The notes under the pieces: generated by a model
Seen by the model: only the letters and a program-made list of their open reading frames with translations
Database searches by the model: none
Told to the model about the DNA's origin: nothing
In this document: piece after piece, positions 17,728-28,069 of the stretch
How the letters are laid out: each line of letters opens with the position of its first letter
Position numbering within the stretch: the stretch's first letter is position 1
DNA from: Planctomycetota bacterium
Lineage (GTDB): Bacteria > Planctomycetota > Phycisphaerae > Phycisphaerales > UBA1924
DNA: 64,000 nucleotides
Assembly: GCA_014584315.1 (NCBI GenBank)
Contig: JACTNA010000019.1
Location: 62,001-126,000 of the forward strand
Direction of reading: 5' to 3'
Translations under genes and position numbers: made by a program

Positions 17728-17879
17728 GCCCCGGAGGGGCGCGGGCCAAGTGGCCAAATGACCAAAGGGCCAAAGCGCCAAATCAAGCCGCTCCCCGCCC
17801 CGGAGGGGCACTGTCAATAGCCCCGGGCGCAGCCCGGGGAAACGCGCCACCCCCTCCCCTCCCCAAGCCCCGGAGGGGC
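17728..17879. repeat. Three copies of palindrome GCCCCGGAGGGGC plus a related hairpin
   Basis: Identical 13-base palindromes occur at 17728-17740, 17797-17809 and 17867-17879, 69 and 70 bases apart. A stronger hairpin, CCCCGGGC-GCA-GCCCGGGG, is at 17821-17839. The same core recurs in the elements near 30.5 kb. Confidence 0.85.
17744..17783. repeat. Octanucleotide tandem repeat
   Basis: Five eight-base units of a GGCCAAAT/GGCCAAAG type in exact phase, slightly degenerate, sitting between two of the GCCCCGGAGGGGC palindromes. Confidence 0.75.
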
Positions 17880-18143
17880 GCAGGTCTTGCCTCGAACCCC
17901 GCTCCCGACCCCTCGAACGCACCATCCGAGCCACCGAATGTCGCATTCGGTGGCGCGAACCCCGCATCCGACCCCTCGATCGCCCCTCCCGAAGCCACGA
18001 CCGCCCCCGTCGACCCCTCGCCCGCCTCCCCCGAGGCCACGCCGACGACTCCCGACCCCTCCCCGACGGCCCGCGGCCCTTCCAGCCGCCTACGGCAGGG
18101 GTTCACCGCGGCCCGTCGAGATCGCAACGGGGACACGCGCCGG

Positions 18144-18935
18144 TCACTCGGCTCGCTCGTGGGAAACCGCTCCCTCACGCTCGCGGCTCGTTGCGCCGCG
18201 CACCACCGCCTCCGGCACCGGCCGGTACGCCATGCGCACGCGCCACGCCGCCGACCCCTCCCGCTCGGCCCGCGTGACCTCCACCGTCGTCACGCTCACC
18301 GTGCGGGCCGCCTCGCGCGACATCAGCACGCTGATCTCCGGCCGGTCCGCCCAGCGGTGCGCGTGGAACGCGTCCTGCGACTCCGGCGTCGCGCCGGCCG
18401 AGACGACGACCTCCTCGAACAGCGGCAGCCGCGCCAGCACGAGCCCGTCCCCCAGCCCCGAACTCGCGAAGCAGGTCGCCCGCGTCCCGTGCGCCGTCAC
18501 GTGCAACCGCTCCCCGTCCCACCGCGCGTCGAGGGCGCGCGGCAGGCCGTCGCCGTCCGGCTCGACCGCGATCAGCCGGAACGGGTCGAACCGCGAGAGG
18601 TCGGCCGCGAGCAGCCGGTCGGCCGCCTCATCTCCCCCCCGCGAGTCGATCAGCGACGGGATCAGCAGCCCGCGCGAGCGTCGCCCGGGCCGCGCCGGGG
18701 CCGTCTCCGCGCCGGGCACGTTCACGTTCAGCAGCGCGAGGGCCAGGCCCGTCTCCGCCGCCGCCACCCACGTCCCCCCGGCGTGCGAGTCCGTCGGCCA
18801 CAGGGCGCGCACCGGCAGCGTCGGCGGGCCGCGCCACTCGGGCGGGTCCGCCGCGGCGCGGCGACGGCTCTCGTCACGGTTCGTGACCAGCCGGTACCCG
18901 GCCGACGCGAGCGGGATGATCGAGACGGTGCACAC
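18144..18935 (-). CDS. NRDE family protein (TANGO2-like)
   Basis: A 263-residue protein that starts MCT and carries the name-giving NRDE tetrad near residue 19 (RLVTNRDESRRR), followed by the GGTWVAA segment. This matches the NRDE/TANGO2 family, which adopts an N-terminal-nucleophile-like fold; Cys2 is the conserved N-terminal residue. In animals TANGO2 is linked to haem and lipid handling; the bacterial role is unsettled. The start codon is GTG. The gene is flanked on both sides by heptamer repeats. Its C-terminal 30 residues are basic and may lie outside the domain. Confidence 0.85.
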   Translation of the reverse strand: MCTVSIIPLASAGYRLVTNRDESRRRAAADPPEWRGPPTLPVRALWPTDSHAGGTWVAAAETGLALALLNVNVPGAETAPARPGRRSRGLLIPSLIDSRGGDEAADRLLAADLSRFDPFRLIAVEPDGDGLPRALDARWDGERLHVTAHGTRATCFASSGLGDGLVLARLPLFEEVVVSAGATPESQDAFHAHRWADRPEISVLMSREAARTVSVTTVEVTRAEREGSAAWRVRMAYRPVPEAVVRGATSREREGAVSHERAE

Positions 18936-18943
18936 GGGGAGCA

Positions 18944-18986
18944 GCGGACAAAGGACACTTGACAGTGGACATGTGGACAGTGGACA
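18944..18986. repeat. Short heptamer array (nnGGACA type)
   Basis: Six units ending in GGACA or TGACA lie between the NRDE and DinB genes, in seven-base phase except for one eight-base unit. Confidence 0.7.
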
Positions 18987-18998
18987 TGAGGGCGGGGG

Positions 18999-19553
18999 TC
19001 AGCGGGTCGCGCGGTCGTGGTTGAGCGTCGAGGGGGCGCGGCCGAACTCGGGCGAGGCCTGCGCGCCGAACTCCGCGGCGATCGCCTTCATCATGGCCTG
19101 GTGATGCACGGCGTGGTGTGTGGCGAAGGCGAGTTCGCGCGCCCGCGTCGAACCGAGCTCCGCCTCGCTGCCGTCGGCGTCCGTCATCACTCGGACGCGC
19201 ACGGGGGCGTCGAGCGAGCCGTTGCGCATCGCGGCGAGGCTCGCCCGCAGCGAGTCGATGACCCGCGCCGCCTCGGCCCGGTCTGTCTCGACCGGCACGC
19301 CCCGCTCGCGGTGGTCGTAGTCGATCGTCTCGCCGTCGCGCGCGGCGAGCGCGGCCGCGAAGTGGTCCAGCGTGTGCCGCAGGTGCTTGCCGATCGTGCC
19401 GCCCGCCAGCACCCGCGACTCGGCCCGGTAGGCGTCGTCGGTGACGGCGTTCACAAGGTCGCCGCACTGGCGCAGCACGGCGTCCGCGCCCGCGGCGACG
19501 CGCTCCGCGCCGCCCGAACAGGCGCAGGGCGTGGTCTCGGTGGTCGTCTTCAT
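18999..19553 (-). CDS. DinB family protein (putative metal-dependent enzyme)
   Basis: A 184-residue four-helix-bundle protein of the DinB/YfiT superfamily. The metal-binding histidines are visible as HTLDHF in the first half and HHAVHHQAMM in the second. The family includes thiol-dependent transferases and hydrolases, and the substrate is not evident. The MKTTTETTPC start at 19553 is preferred over an in-frame start ten codons upstream. A CACSGG motif near the N-terminus is unusual for the family and could bind metal or be fortuitous. The gene is read toward NRDE and separated from it by a short heptamer array. Confidence 0.8.
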   Translation of the reverse strand: MKTTTETTPCACSGGAERVAAGADAVLRQCGDLVNAVTDDAYRAESRVLAGGTIGKHLRHTLDHFAAALAARDGETIDYDHRERGVPVETDRAEAARVIDSLRASLAAMRNGSLDAPVRVRVMTDADGSEAELGSTRARELAFATHHAVHHQAMMKAIAAEFGAQASPEFGRAPSTLNHDRATR

Positions 19554-19617
19554 GGGGTCGTGCGCTCCATCCTCTTGATGCACCCCGGCGAGGGATGCTA
19601 GCCCGGCGGGGTGCGGC

Positions 19618-22305
19618 TCACGGGTGTTGTTCGGAACCGCCGGGACGCGGGTTCGCGGCGGCGGCCGGGTTGAGCGAGGCCGCCAAGCGGGCGTACAGCA
19701 CCGCGACGCCGAGCATCAGCAGCCCGAGGCCGAGGAAACTGGCCACCCGCCAGACCGGCGGCACGCCCTGCATGTCGATCACGACCACCTTGAGCATCGC
19801 CAGCCCGATGAGCGCGAGGCCCGCGTAGCGCGCCGGAGCGCGGCGCACGCGGAAGCCCACAGCAACCGCGAGCGCACCCGCCAAGCCCCACCAGATCGAC
19901 ACGGCGGCACGGCGCGCGGTGGGATCGGCGGCGACGGCCTCGGCGACGCGCGCAACCTCCAGCGTCGTCGCGAGCAGCGCGACCGCCGACGCGAGCCACA
20001 CCGCGCCCGCCGCGATGAACGCCGACGAGCCGCGCGCGGCCCGCGCCGTCAGGACCAGCGCGCCGACGACCACGAACGACCGCCACAGCCCGGGGTGCAT
20101 GAGCGCCGCGGAAGCGTCCGCGTGCCACGACTGCGGCTGGAACGCCCACAGCCAGGCGAGCGTCGCCGCCAGCGCGGCCAGCGCGGCCGCCGCGTCGAAC
20201 CGCAGCACGATCGCCCGGCGATGCACGAACGCGATCGCGCCGACGCACAAGGACCAATAAACGGCGAGCGACGCCCCGCCGCTCTCCCGTCCCACGGGCG
20301 CGGCGAGCGCGGCCGCCACGCCGGCCCACGCGCCGATCCGCCAAGCCCACGGCGCCCCCGCCCCGGCTCCGCGCGACGCCCACGCAACCCGCCCCATCCA
20401 CGCCCCGAGAACACCGCCCGCCACCAGCAGCGCGGACCACGGCGTCAACCACAGCCCGAGAGTGTCGACGCCCGTGCTCCGCAGGTCCGGCAGCACCGTC
20501 TCGACCGCGAGCAACCGGATGAAGACCACCGCCAGCATCGACGCCCCGATCCACCGCAGCGAGAGGCGCGGCTCGACGCGGTGCGTGGCGAAAACGATCG
20601 CCGCTCCCGCCAACCAGGCGATGCAGGCCGCCCCGGCGTGCGTGCCCGGATGCACGAACGCCACGAGCCACAGCGCCGCCGCGGCGGATGCGCAGAAGAC
20701 CGCCGTGCGCCGGGCAGCTTTCGGCGGCGCGACGTCCGTGCGGCGCGTCGGAGGCGCGAGCGGCGCTCCGTCCTCCCCTTCGTCGCTCGGGCGAACGACT
20801 GTGAGCATGAGGCGCGAGCAGGCCGCCCACGCGACCGCGCCGACGAGCACGAGCACCATCCACGGAGAAACCGCCAGAACGCGATCCGCCACCCACGGCG
20901 TGGCGAGACCGCCGAGGGTGTGGTCCCAGATGAGCAGGCGGCCCGTCGCGACGCCGAGCAGCAGCAGGCCGTAGCGGTCGAGCGCGGCCGCGCCGATCCA
21001 CCGCCCGGCGACGACGGCCGCGACGCCCATCGCCAGCCACGCCGCGGTCTCCGTCCAGCCCGCCAGCGCGAGCGTGATCGTGACCATGAGCAGCCCGCCC
21101 GACTGCACCGCGAAGCACGCCGCGAGCGCCTCGGAGTCCGTGCGAGGACGCTCGCGCAGCACGCGCACGCTCGACCCGAGCGCGAGCGCGGCAATCGCCG
21201 TCGCCACAAACCCTGCCGCCGGCGCCATCCAGTCCTCCAGCGTCCCCCAGTCGCGCAGCACGAGCACGCCCATGAGCGTCGCCCACGCGGAACTGGCGAG
21301 GCTGATGACGATCGGATGGGCGCGACGCAGGCGGCGCAGGCGCGGCGCCTCGTCCGGCGAGATGCCGTGGCGACGGGCGGAGAGGACGAGTTCGACCTGG
21401 TACATCGCCCACGCCAAGGCCCAGAACCCGAGCGCAACCATCGGGTGGTCCATCCCCTGCGCTGCCGTCCACAGCGTGCCGAAGACGCCCGTCGCCCACC
21501 ACGAGAGCGTGCGCAGGACCGCGAACGGCCTGCGCCGCCACGCCGAGAGCGTCAGACCGACGCCCGCGAGCGCGAGCAGGTGCAGCGGCAGGACGAACGG
21601 ACTCGGCTCGCGGTCCGCGAGCAGGATCGGGATGAGGTAGCCGCCCAGGAGCGAGAGGACCGCGGTGGAGGCGAGATTGCCGCGCACCGCGATCCCGACC
21701 CCGACCGCCGAGACCGCCCCCATGAGCACGAAGGCGACCGGCGCGCTCTCGATCAGCCCGAAGAAGCCGTACGCGGCGTACGCGCCGACGAAGAGCGCGC
21801 CCACGCCCGCGGCGTTCAGGCCCGCCGCCGCCAGCGAGTTGATCCGCCGGCGCGCGATCTCGCCCAGCACCAGCAGGGCGGCGCCAAACGACGCGGTGGC
21901 GATGCACCGGCCGAGCGGCGGAAGGAGACGGAACCAGCCCTCGTCGAGCGCGACCTTCACGCCCAGGGCCAGCCCCACCACGACCGCGAGCGACCCCACC
22001 GCCGCAAACACACGCCCGCCGATCTGGCGCTCGATCGCCGGCTTCGCGGGACGGACGGCCACCGGAGGTACGGGATCAGCCACGCGCACCTGCGGCACGG
22101 TCCTGACAGCCGACACCGGCGGCGGGACGCGAACAGAGTCGGGTTTCGGTGCCACAGGCTCGGGTGCCTGCATTGAAGGGGGCCGAGGGGCGGGCGCGAC
22201 CGATTCGAGAGCGGCGACTCGGGCTTCGAGCGCGGCCACGCGATCCGCGAGATTGGCAAGGCGATCCGTCGAGTCCCGGTTCGAGGCGTTCGCGTCGGAG
22301 TCCAT
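19618..22305 (-). CDS. DUF2339 multi-pass membrane protein
   Basis: A roughly 895-residue protein. The first 50 residues predict a coiled coil (LANLADRVAALEARVAALES), followed by a proline-rich linker and then more than 20 hydrophobic segments beginning with IGGRVFAAVGSLAVVVGLA. This coiled coil-linker-many-helix layout is typical of DUF2339 proteins, whose function is unknown. ATG 22305 is preferred; GTG 22323 is an in-frame alternative. A minus-strand TATACT at 22332-22337 could be its -10 box. It is divergent from the ArsR operon. Confidence 0.85.
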   Translation of the reverse strand: MDSDANASNRDSTDRLANLADRVAALEARVAALESVAPAPRPPSMQAPEPVAPKPDSVRVPPPVSAVRTVPQVRVADPVPPVAVRPAKPAIERQIGGRVFAAVGSLAVVVGLALGVKVALDEGWFRLLPPLGRCIATASFGAALLVLGEIARRRINSLAAAGLNAAGVGALFVGAYAAYGFFGLIESAPVAFVLMGAVSAVGVGIAVRGNLASTAVLSLLGGYLIPILLADREPSPFVLPLHLLALAGVGLTLSAWRRRPFAVLRTLSWWATGVFGTLWTAAQGMDHPMVALGFWALAWAMYQVELVLSARRHGISPDEAPRLRRLRRAHPIVISLASSAWATLMGVLVLRDWGTLEDWMAPAAGFVATAIAALALGSSVRVLRERPRTDSEALAACFAVQSGGLLMVTITLALAGWTETAAWLAMGVAAVVAGRWIGAAALDRYGLLLLGVATGRLLIWDHTLGGLATPWVADRVLAVSPWMVLVLVGAVAWAACSRLMLTVVRPSDEGEDGAPLAPPTRRTDVAPPKAARRTAVFCASAAAALWLVAFVHPGTHAGAACIAWLAGAAIVFATHRVEPRLSLRWIGASMLAVVFIRLLAVETVLPDLRSTGVDTLGLWLTPWSALLVAGGVLGAWMGRVAWASRGAGAGAPWAWRIGAWAGVAAALAAPVGRESGGASLAVYWSLCVGAIAFVHRRAIVLRFDAAAALAALAATLAWLWAFQPQSWHADASAALMHPGLWRSFVVVGALVLTARAARGSSAFIAAGAVWLASAVALLATTLEVARVAEAVAADPTARRAAVSIWWGLAGALAVAVGFRVRRAPARYAGLALIGLAMLKVVVIDMQGVPPVWRVASFLGLGLLMLGVAVLYARLAASLNPAAAANPRPGGSEQHP

Positions 22306-22430
22306 GCCGGTACCCCCGTGCACAACAAACTAGTATACGCTAACATTCCGGCGGCCCGCCACGCGATTGCGTCCAAACCCTGATTCTCGTGCCGAGGTCG
22401 CCTCGGGGCCGCGATTTCGCACTCTCCGGG

Positions 22431-22458
22431 CTGACATATTCCATGAATGGAATATATT
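22431..22458 (+). promoter_or_regulatory. Promoter with embedded perfect palindrome upstream of the ArsR gene
   Basis: CTGACA (22431-22436) and TATATT (22453-22458) form a -35/-10 pair with a 16-base spacer. The palindrome ATATTCCAT-GA-ATGGAATAT (22436-22455) occupies that spacer, with perfect nine-base arms. This is a good operator position for a winged-helix ArsR repressor. The start would fall close to ATG 22465, implying a leaderless or nearly leaderless transcript. Confidence 0.65.
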
Positions 22459-22464
22459 GCCGTC

Positions 22465-22827
22465 ATGGTCGCCACCCAGGAGTCCCGGGACGTGTTTGCC
22501 GCGCTCGCGGAGCCTCGGCGTCGAGACCTCATCGACGCGCTGGGCGACGGCGAGTCGCACGCGGTCGGTGAGTTGGTCGCGGCTTTGCGGCTGCCGCAGC
22601 CGACCGTCTCGAAGGACCTGGGCGTGCTGCGCGAGGTCGGCATCGTGTCGGTCACGCGGCGAGGGCGGCACCGCCTCTACCGCCTCGAAGGCGAGCCGCT
22701 GAGGCAGGTACACGATTGGGCGAAGACGTTCGAGCGCTTCTGGGGCCATCAACTCGACCGCGTGAAGCAGCAGGCCGAACGGATGGCGGCGAGCGAAACC
22801 GCATCAAAGGAGGGTCGGTCATGCTGA
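22465..22827 (+). CDS. ArsR family transcriptional regulator
   Basis: A 120-residue winged-helix repressor: DVFAALAEPRRRDLIDALGDG is the classic ArsR helix 1-2 region, LRLPQPTVSKDLGVLREVGIV the recognition helix, and RRGRHRLYRL the wing. There is no metal-binding Cys pair, so it belongs to the SRPBCC-linked subgroup rather than the metal sensors. ATG 22465 is chosen over 22447 because the upstream ATG lies inside the palindromic operator and the family normally begins about here. The stop overlaps the next gene by seven bases, so translation is probably coupled. Confidence 0.88.
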   Translation: MVATQESRDVFAALAEPRRRDLIDALGDGESHAVGELVAALRLPQPTVSKDLGVLREVGIVSVTRRGRHRLYRLEGEPLRQVHDWAKTFERFWGHQLDRVKQQAERMAASETASKEGRSC

Positions 22828-23291
22828 CAAGCAACACGGACGAGGCTGTACGATCGCTGGAGGTGACGAAGGACGTGGTGGTCGCGGCTCCGGCGGAGGT
22901 CGTATTCGCCGCGCTGCTCGACCAGATGGGTCCGATGAGCGAGATGCCGGACGGCACGCCCTTCCCCATGAAGATCGAGCCGTGGCCCGGCGGGCGCTGG
23001 TTCCGCGATCTGGGCGGCAACACCGGCCACTTCTGGGGGCACGTGCAGGTCATCAAGCCGCCGAGCCTGCTCGAGATCTGCGGGCCCCTCTTCATGTCCT
23101 ACCCGGCCGTGAACTTCGTGCAATACCGGCTCACTGCGGAGGGGGGCGGTACGCGATTGAGAGTGATCCACAAGGCGATCGGACAGATCTCCGACGAGCA
23201 CCGAGAGGGCGTCGTCGAGGGATGGGGGCACGAACTGGAGCGGGTGCGTAGGCTGGCGGAGGAGCGTGCCGGGCCGGGGCCACGCGGCTGA
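22821..23291 (+). CDS. SRPBCC (AHSA1-like) domain protein
   Basis: A 156-residue START/Bet v1-like domain protein. The EVTKDVVVAAPAEVVFAALLD opening and GTRLRVIHKAIGQISDEH ending are typical of AHSA1-type SRPBCC proteins, which bind hydrophobic ligands; no ligand can be named. AAAGGAGGG lies seven bases before ATG 22821, a strong ribosome binding site, so this start is preferred over the longer frame. It overlaps the arsR gene by seven bases. ArsR-SRPBCC pairs are a common arrangement. Confidence 0.85.
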   Translation: MLTSNTDEAVRSLEVTKDVVVAAPAEVVFAALLDQMGPMSEMPDGTPFPMKIEPWPGGRWFRDLGGNTGHFWGHVQVIKPPSLLEICGPLFMSYPAVNFVQYRLTAEGGGTRLRVIHKAIGQISDEHREGVVEGWGHELERVRRLAEERAGPGPRG

Positions 23292-23345
23292 GGATCGGCG
23301 TCCGGTCGGCGCCCGAAGAAACGGCTTGCATAAGGAGCATGAGCG

Positions 23346-23828
23346 ATGATGTCGATTCCGGGGGAGCAGCACAAGTGGCTCGAGAAGTTCCTCGGCGAGT
23401 GGACCATCCAGGGCGTCTGCGACGCGGGGCCGGGGCAGCCGGAAATGAAGCACTCCGGCGAGGAGCGAGTTCGTTCGCTCGGCGGCATGTGGATCGTCGC
23501 CGAGGGACGCATGGAGATGCCCGGCGCGGGCGAGGGAACCATGATCACCACCCTCGGCTTCGACAAGCAACGCGGGCGATTCGTCGGCACCTGGGTCGGC
23601 TCGATGATGGACCACATGTGGGTCTACGAGGGCGAACTCGACGCGTCGGGGCGCATCCTCACCCTGAGCACGGAAGGCCCCGAGTTCGGCGTCGAGGGCA
23701 AGATGGCGAAGTACCGCGACGTGCACGAGTTCAAGAGCGACGACCATCGCACCCTGACCTCCGCGAAACTGGGCGACGACGGCGAGTGGCGCCAGTTCAT
23801 GCGGGCCGACTACCGGCGCACGAAGTGA
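23346..23828 (+). CDS. DUF1579 family protein
   Basis: A 160-residue lipocalin-like protein of the DUF1579 family. It opens with [17 protein letters not shown] and continues with [21 protein letters not shown], a beta-barrel pattern shared by this group. The function is unknown. AAGGAG lies upstream of the start. It is the third gene of the ArsR operon, 54 bases after the SRPBCC gene. Neighbouring DUF899 and SRPBCC genes suggest a shared small-molecule or stress role, which is inference. Confidence 0.85.
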   Translation: MMSIPGEQHKWLEKFLGEWTIQGVCDAGPGQPEMKHSGEERVRSLGGMWIVAEGRMEMPGAGEGTMITTLGFDKQRGRFVGTWVGSMMDHMWVYEGELDASGRILTLSTEGPEFGVEGKMAKYRDVHEFKSDDHRTLTSAKLGDDGEWRQFMRADYRRTK

Positions 23829-23853
23829 CGAACGCTCGCCGAGGAGCATCGAC

Positions 23854-24585
23854 ATGCAGACGAACACGGCCGCGCACCCGCGGATCGCCGGGCGCGAGGC
23901 ATGGCTCGCCGAGCGGCTCCGACTGCTCGAAGACGAGAAGGAACTGACGCGCCGCTACGACGCCGTCAACGCGAAGCGGCGCCGGCTCCCGATGGTGCCG
24001 CTGGAGAAACACTACGAGTTCGACGGGCCTGAGGGACGCGCAACGCTGCTCGACCTGTTCGAGGGCAGGCGGCAGTTGATCGTCTACCACTTCATGTTCG
24101 ATCCGGAGTGGGAGAAGGGATGCCCCGGCTGCACCGGGTTCGTGGATTCGCTCGGCGACCTCTCCATGCTGGCCGAACGGAAGACGTCGTTCGCTCTCGT
24201 CTCGCGCGCGCCTCTGGCCAGACTCGCCGCGTTCCGGGCGCTCAAGGCGTGGCGCTGGCGGTGGTTCTCTTCCTTCGGGAGCGACTTCAACTACGACTTC
24301 CACGTCACGCAGGACGAGCGGGTCGCCCCCGTCGAGTACAACTACCGCGCCAAGGCGGAACTCGAACGGCGCACAGACGAGCCGTGGTTCCTGCGGGGCG
24401 AGCAGCACGGGCTGAGCGTCTTCTTCCGCGTCGATGACCTTGTCTACCACACCTACTCGACCTACGGCCGGGGTGTCGAGCGGCTGACCGATGCCTACAG
24501 CCTGCTCGACCTCACGCCCTGGGGACGCCAGGAAGACTTCGAGGACTCGCCGGACGGCTGGCCGCAGCGCCCGACCTACGGCTGA
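23854..24585 (+). CDS. DUF899 family protein (thioredoxin-like fold)
   Basis: A 243-residue protein matching the DUF899 family. It has an N-terminal helix ([18 protein letters not shown]), the conserved [27 protein letters not shown], then [11 protein letters not shown] with two cysteines in a CPGC arrangement where thioredoxins have CGPC, and a C-terminal TYSTYGRG...[13 protein letters not shown]. The fold is probably thioredoxin-like, but the biochemical role is unknown. It is the last gene of the ArsR operon, convergent with the PfkB kinase gene. Confidence 0.87.
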   Translation: MQTNTAAHPRIAGREAWLAERLRLLEDEKELTRRYDAVNAKRRRLPMVPLEKHYEFDGPEGRATLLDLFEGRRQLIVYHFMFDPEWEKGCPGCTGFVDSLGDLSMLAERKTSFALVSRAPLARLAAFRALKAWRWRWFSSFGSDFNYDFHVTQDERVAPVEYNYRAKAELERRTDEPWFLRGEQHGLSVFFRVDDLVYHTYSTYGRGVERLTDAYSLLDLTPWGRQEDFEDSPDGWPQRPTYG

Positions 24586-24598
24586 CGGGCCGCGAGGT

Positions 24599-25522
24599 TC
24601 AGTGCAGGCGGAGCATCCGCTGGTACTCGCTGAAGCGCGCGTCCACCTCGGACCGCGTGAGCGACGCGAGCCGGTCGAGGCTGAACGCCTCGATGGTGAA
24701 CGAGGCGATGACCGTGCCGTGGGCCATCGCGCGCCGGACGGCGTCGAACGCGGTCGGCTCCTCCGTGTCGCGCGACGACGCGAGGAAACCCATCATCCCC
24801 CCCGCGAACGAGTCCCCCGCGCCGGTCGGATCAACGACGCGCTCCGCGGGATACGCCGGGAGTGCGGCGATGCCGTCGCGGTGGACGAGGATCGCGCCGT
24901 GCTCGCCCTTCTTGACGACGACGAACCGAGGGCCGAAGTCGAGCAGCCGCCGCCCCGCCGCGACGGTGTTGCGCAGCCCGGTGAACCGCTCCGCCTCGTC
25001 GAAGTTGAGCACCAGGCCGTCCACACGCGTCAGCAGCAACTCCAGTTCCGCCCGCGCGGTGTCGATCCACAGGTCCATCGTGTCCGCGACCGCGAGCCGA
25101 CGGCCGGGGAACTGATCCAGCAGGCCGATCTGCACGGCCGGGTGCGTGTTGGCGAGAAAGACGAAGCGCGAGTCGCGGTAGGCGTCGGGAACCGGGGGGG
25201 GCGCCTCGGTCAGCACGTTGAGTTCGGTGTAGAGCGTGTCCCGGTGGTCCATGTCCGGCTGGTAGCGCCCGCCCCAGCGGAAGGTCTTGCTCCCGCGGCG
25301 CACTTCAAGCCCGGCCGTGTCGACGCCGGCGAAGCGTGCGATGGTCCGGCGGAAGTCGGGCGGGAAGTCGTCCCCCACGACGGCGACCATGCGCACGGGC
25401 GCGTAGAACGAGGCCGCGGCCGCGAAGTACGTGCAGGACCCGCCGAGCACGTTCTCGCGGTGCTGGCCGTCGGGAGTGAAGACCGTATCGATGCCGATGG
25501 TGCCGGTGACGGTGAGCGACAT
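24599..25522 (-). CDS. PfkB family carbohydrate kinase
   Basis: A 307-residue ribokinase-like sugar or nucleoside kinase. The first PfkB signature region appears as ENVLGGSCTYFAAAAS (about residues 23-38). The second, DPTGAGDSFAGG at 231-242, contains the GAGD loop with the catalytic base Asp237. The substrate cannot be told from sequence. The gene stands alone between the DUF899 gene and glnS. An eight-base G/C run at 25194-25201 lies in the coding region (PPP). Confidence 0.88.
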   Translation of the reverse strand: MSLTVTGTIGIDTVFTPDGQHRENVLGGSCTYFAAAASFYAPVRMVAVVGDDFPPDFRRTIARFAGVDTAGLEVRRGSKTFRWGGRYQPDMDHRDTLYTELNVLTEAPPPVPDAYRDSRFVFLANTHPAVQIGLLDQFPGRRLAVADTMDLWIDTARAELELLLTRVDGLVLNFDEAERFTGLRNTVAAGRRLLDFGPRFVVVKKGEHGAILVHRDGIAALPAYPAERVVDPTGAGDSFAGGMMGFLASSRDTEEPTAFDAVRRAMAHGTVIASFTIEAFSLDRLASLTRSEVDARFSEYQRMLRLH

Positions 25523-25561
25523 GGGCGTCAGGATAGCGGGCGGATCACGCGAGGGCGGCGA

Positions 25562-27349
<1,788 letters not shown>

Positions 27350-27448
27350 GGGAACGACCTCGGAACCCGTGCAGCGGCAGGGGTTTGGCCAGGCCGGATA
27401 GACTAGCCACGACTCCGCGAACGCACGGGAGTCGAGCCGGAGGTGAGA

Positions 27449-27697
27449 ATGGTGACGCCCGACGATATGGCACGCCGGATCGTGACCGACCCCGCTGTCT
27501 GCCACGGCAAGCCGACCATGCGAGGGACGCGCGTGCAGGTTTCGGCGCTCCTCGGGGCGATCGCTGGTGGAGATCCGCTCTCCCAAGTCGCGGATGATTA
27601 CGGGGTCTCGGTCGAGGACGTGCGCGCAGCGGTCGCCTACGCCAATGACGTGCTCCAGCGCGAGCAGCACGTTTCGCTGCGGGCGAAGGCGTCGTGA
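27449..27697 (+). CDS. DUF433 antitoxin-like protein (VapB45-type)
   Basis: An 82-residue protein of the DUF433 family: [26 protein letters not shown] followed by [22 protein letters not shown]. Such proteins have a helix-turn-helix and act as antitoxins of PIN-like DUF5615 toxins. GGAGG lies five bases before ATG 27449, which decides the start over GTG 27443. Its stop overlaps the GTG of the toxin gene in a GTGA, the usual arrangement for these pairs. It probably binds its own promoter in complex with the toxin, but here the toxin is interrupted. Confidence 0.87.
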   Translation: MVTPDDMARRIVTDPAVCHGKPTMRGTRVQVSALLGAIAGGDPLSQVADDYGVSVEDVRAAVAYANDVLQREQHVSLRAKAS

Positions 27698-28061
27698 GGG
27701 GGTTTCTCGTCGATGCGGGCCTGCCGAGACAAACTTCAGACCTGGTCCGTTCGTACGGGCACAACGCGACCGACGTGCGGGACGCAGGGCTTGGAGACGC
27801 ACCGACGGGACGATTGCGGCGTATGCCCGCAAGCACGACCTCTGCATCCTGACGCGCGACTTCGACTTTGCGGACGTCCGCGTGTACCCGCCCGATCGAT
27901 ACAGCGGGATCGTCGTGTTCGAGCTCCCGGAGACCGCGAATCGCGACTTCATCCTCAGCGTGATCGCGTTGCTCCTGCGTCAGACCGGCGTCGTTGAGCG
28001 GCTGGCAGGCCGGCTCGCGATTGTCGATGTGGACCGGGTTCGGCTTCGGCCGGCAGACTGA
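27694..28061 (+). pseudogene. Frameshifted DUF5615 PIN-like toxin
   Basis: The gene starts at GTG 27694 and encodes a typical DUF5615 beginning ([20 protein letters not shown], then [16 protein letters not shown]) in one frame, which runs into a stop at about 27850. The rest of the domain continues in the next frame from about 27804 as [22 protein letters not shown] and on to the TGA at 28061. Inserting a single base near 27803-27805 would restore one protein of about 122 residues. Asp near residue 7 and TRDFDF are the expected acidic PIN-like sites. The antitoxin upstream is intact. It may be true inactivation, a sequencing error or, less likely, programmed frameshifting. Confidence 0.8.
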
Positions 28062-28069
28062 ACACAAGT

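Larger units (their letters stand above)
17558..18143. other. Gene-free interval filled with short repeats
   Basis: About 590 bases between nuoH and the NRDE gene. It contains a heptamer array, an octamer array and four GC-rich palindromes (listed separately), then low-complexity runs rich in CGACCCCTC between 17890 and 18070. No convincing gene is seen; ORFs here are compositional. Confidence 0.7.

Noticed and set aside
17606..17784. The short tandem repeats considered as a CRISPR array
   Set aside because: Units are seven or eight bases with no spacers, and no cas genes are present.
27713..27997. A 94-residue open frame overlapping the broken toxin
   Set aside because: It is a third frame across the same DNA with a basic, motif-free translation; the DUF5615 reading across two frames explains the region.
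27694..28061. Programmed ribosomal frameshifting in the toxin gene
   Set aside because: No slippery heptamer, stop-proximal Shine-Dalgarno-like site or downstream pseudoknot was visible near 27804; mutation or sequencing error is simpler.
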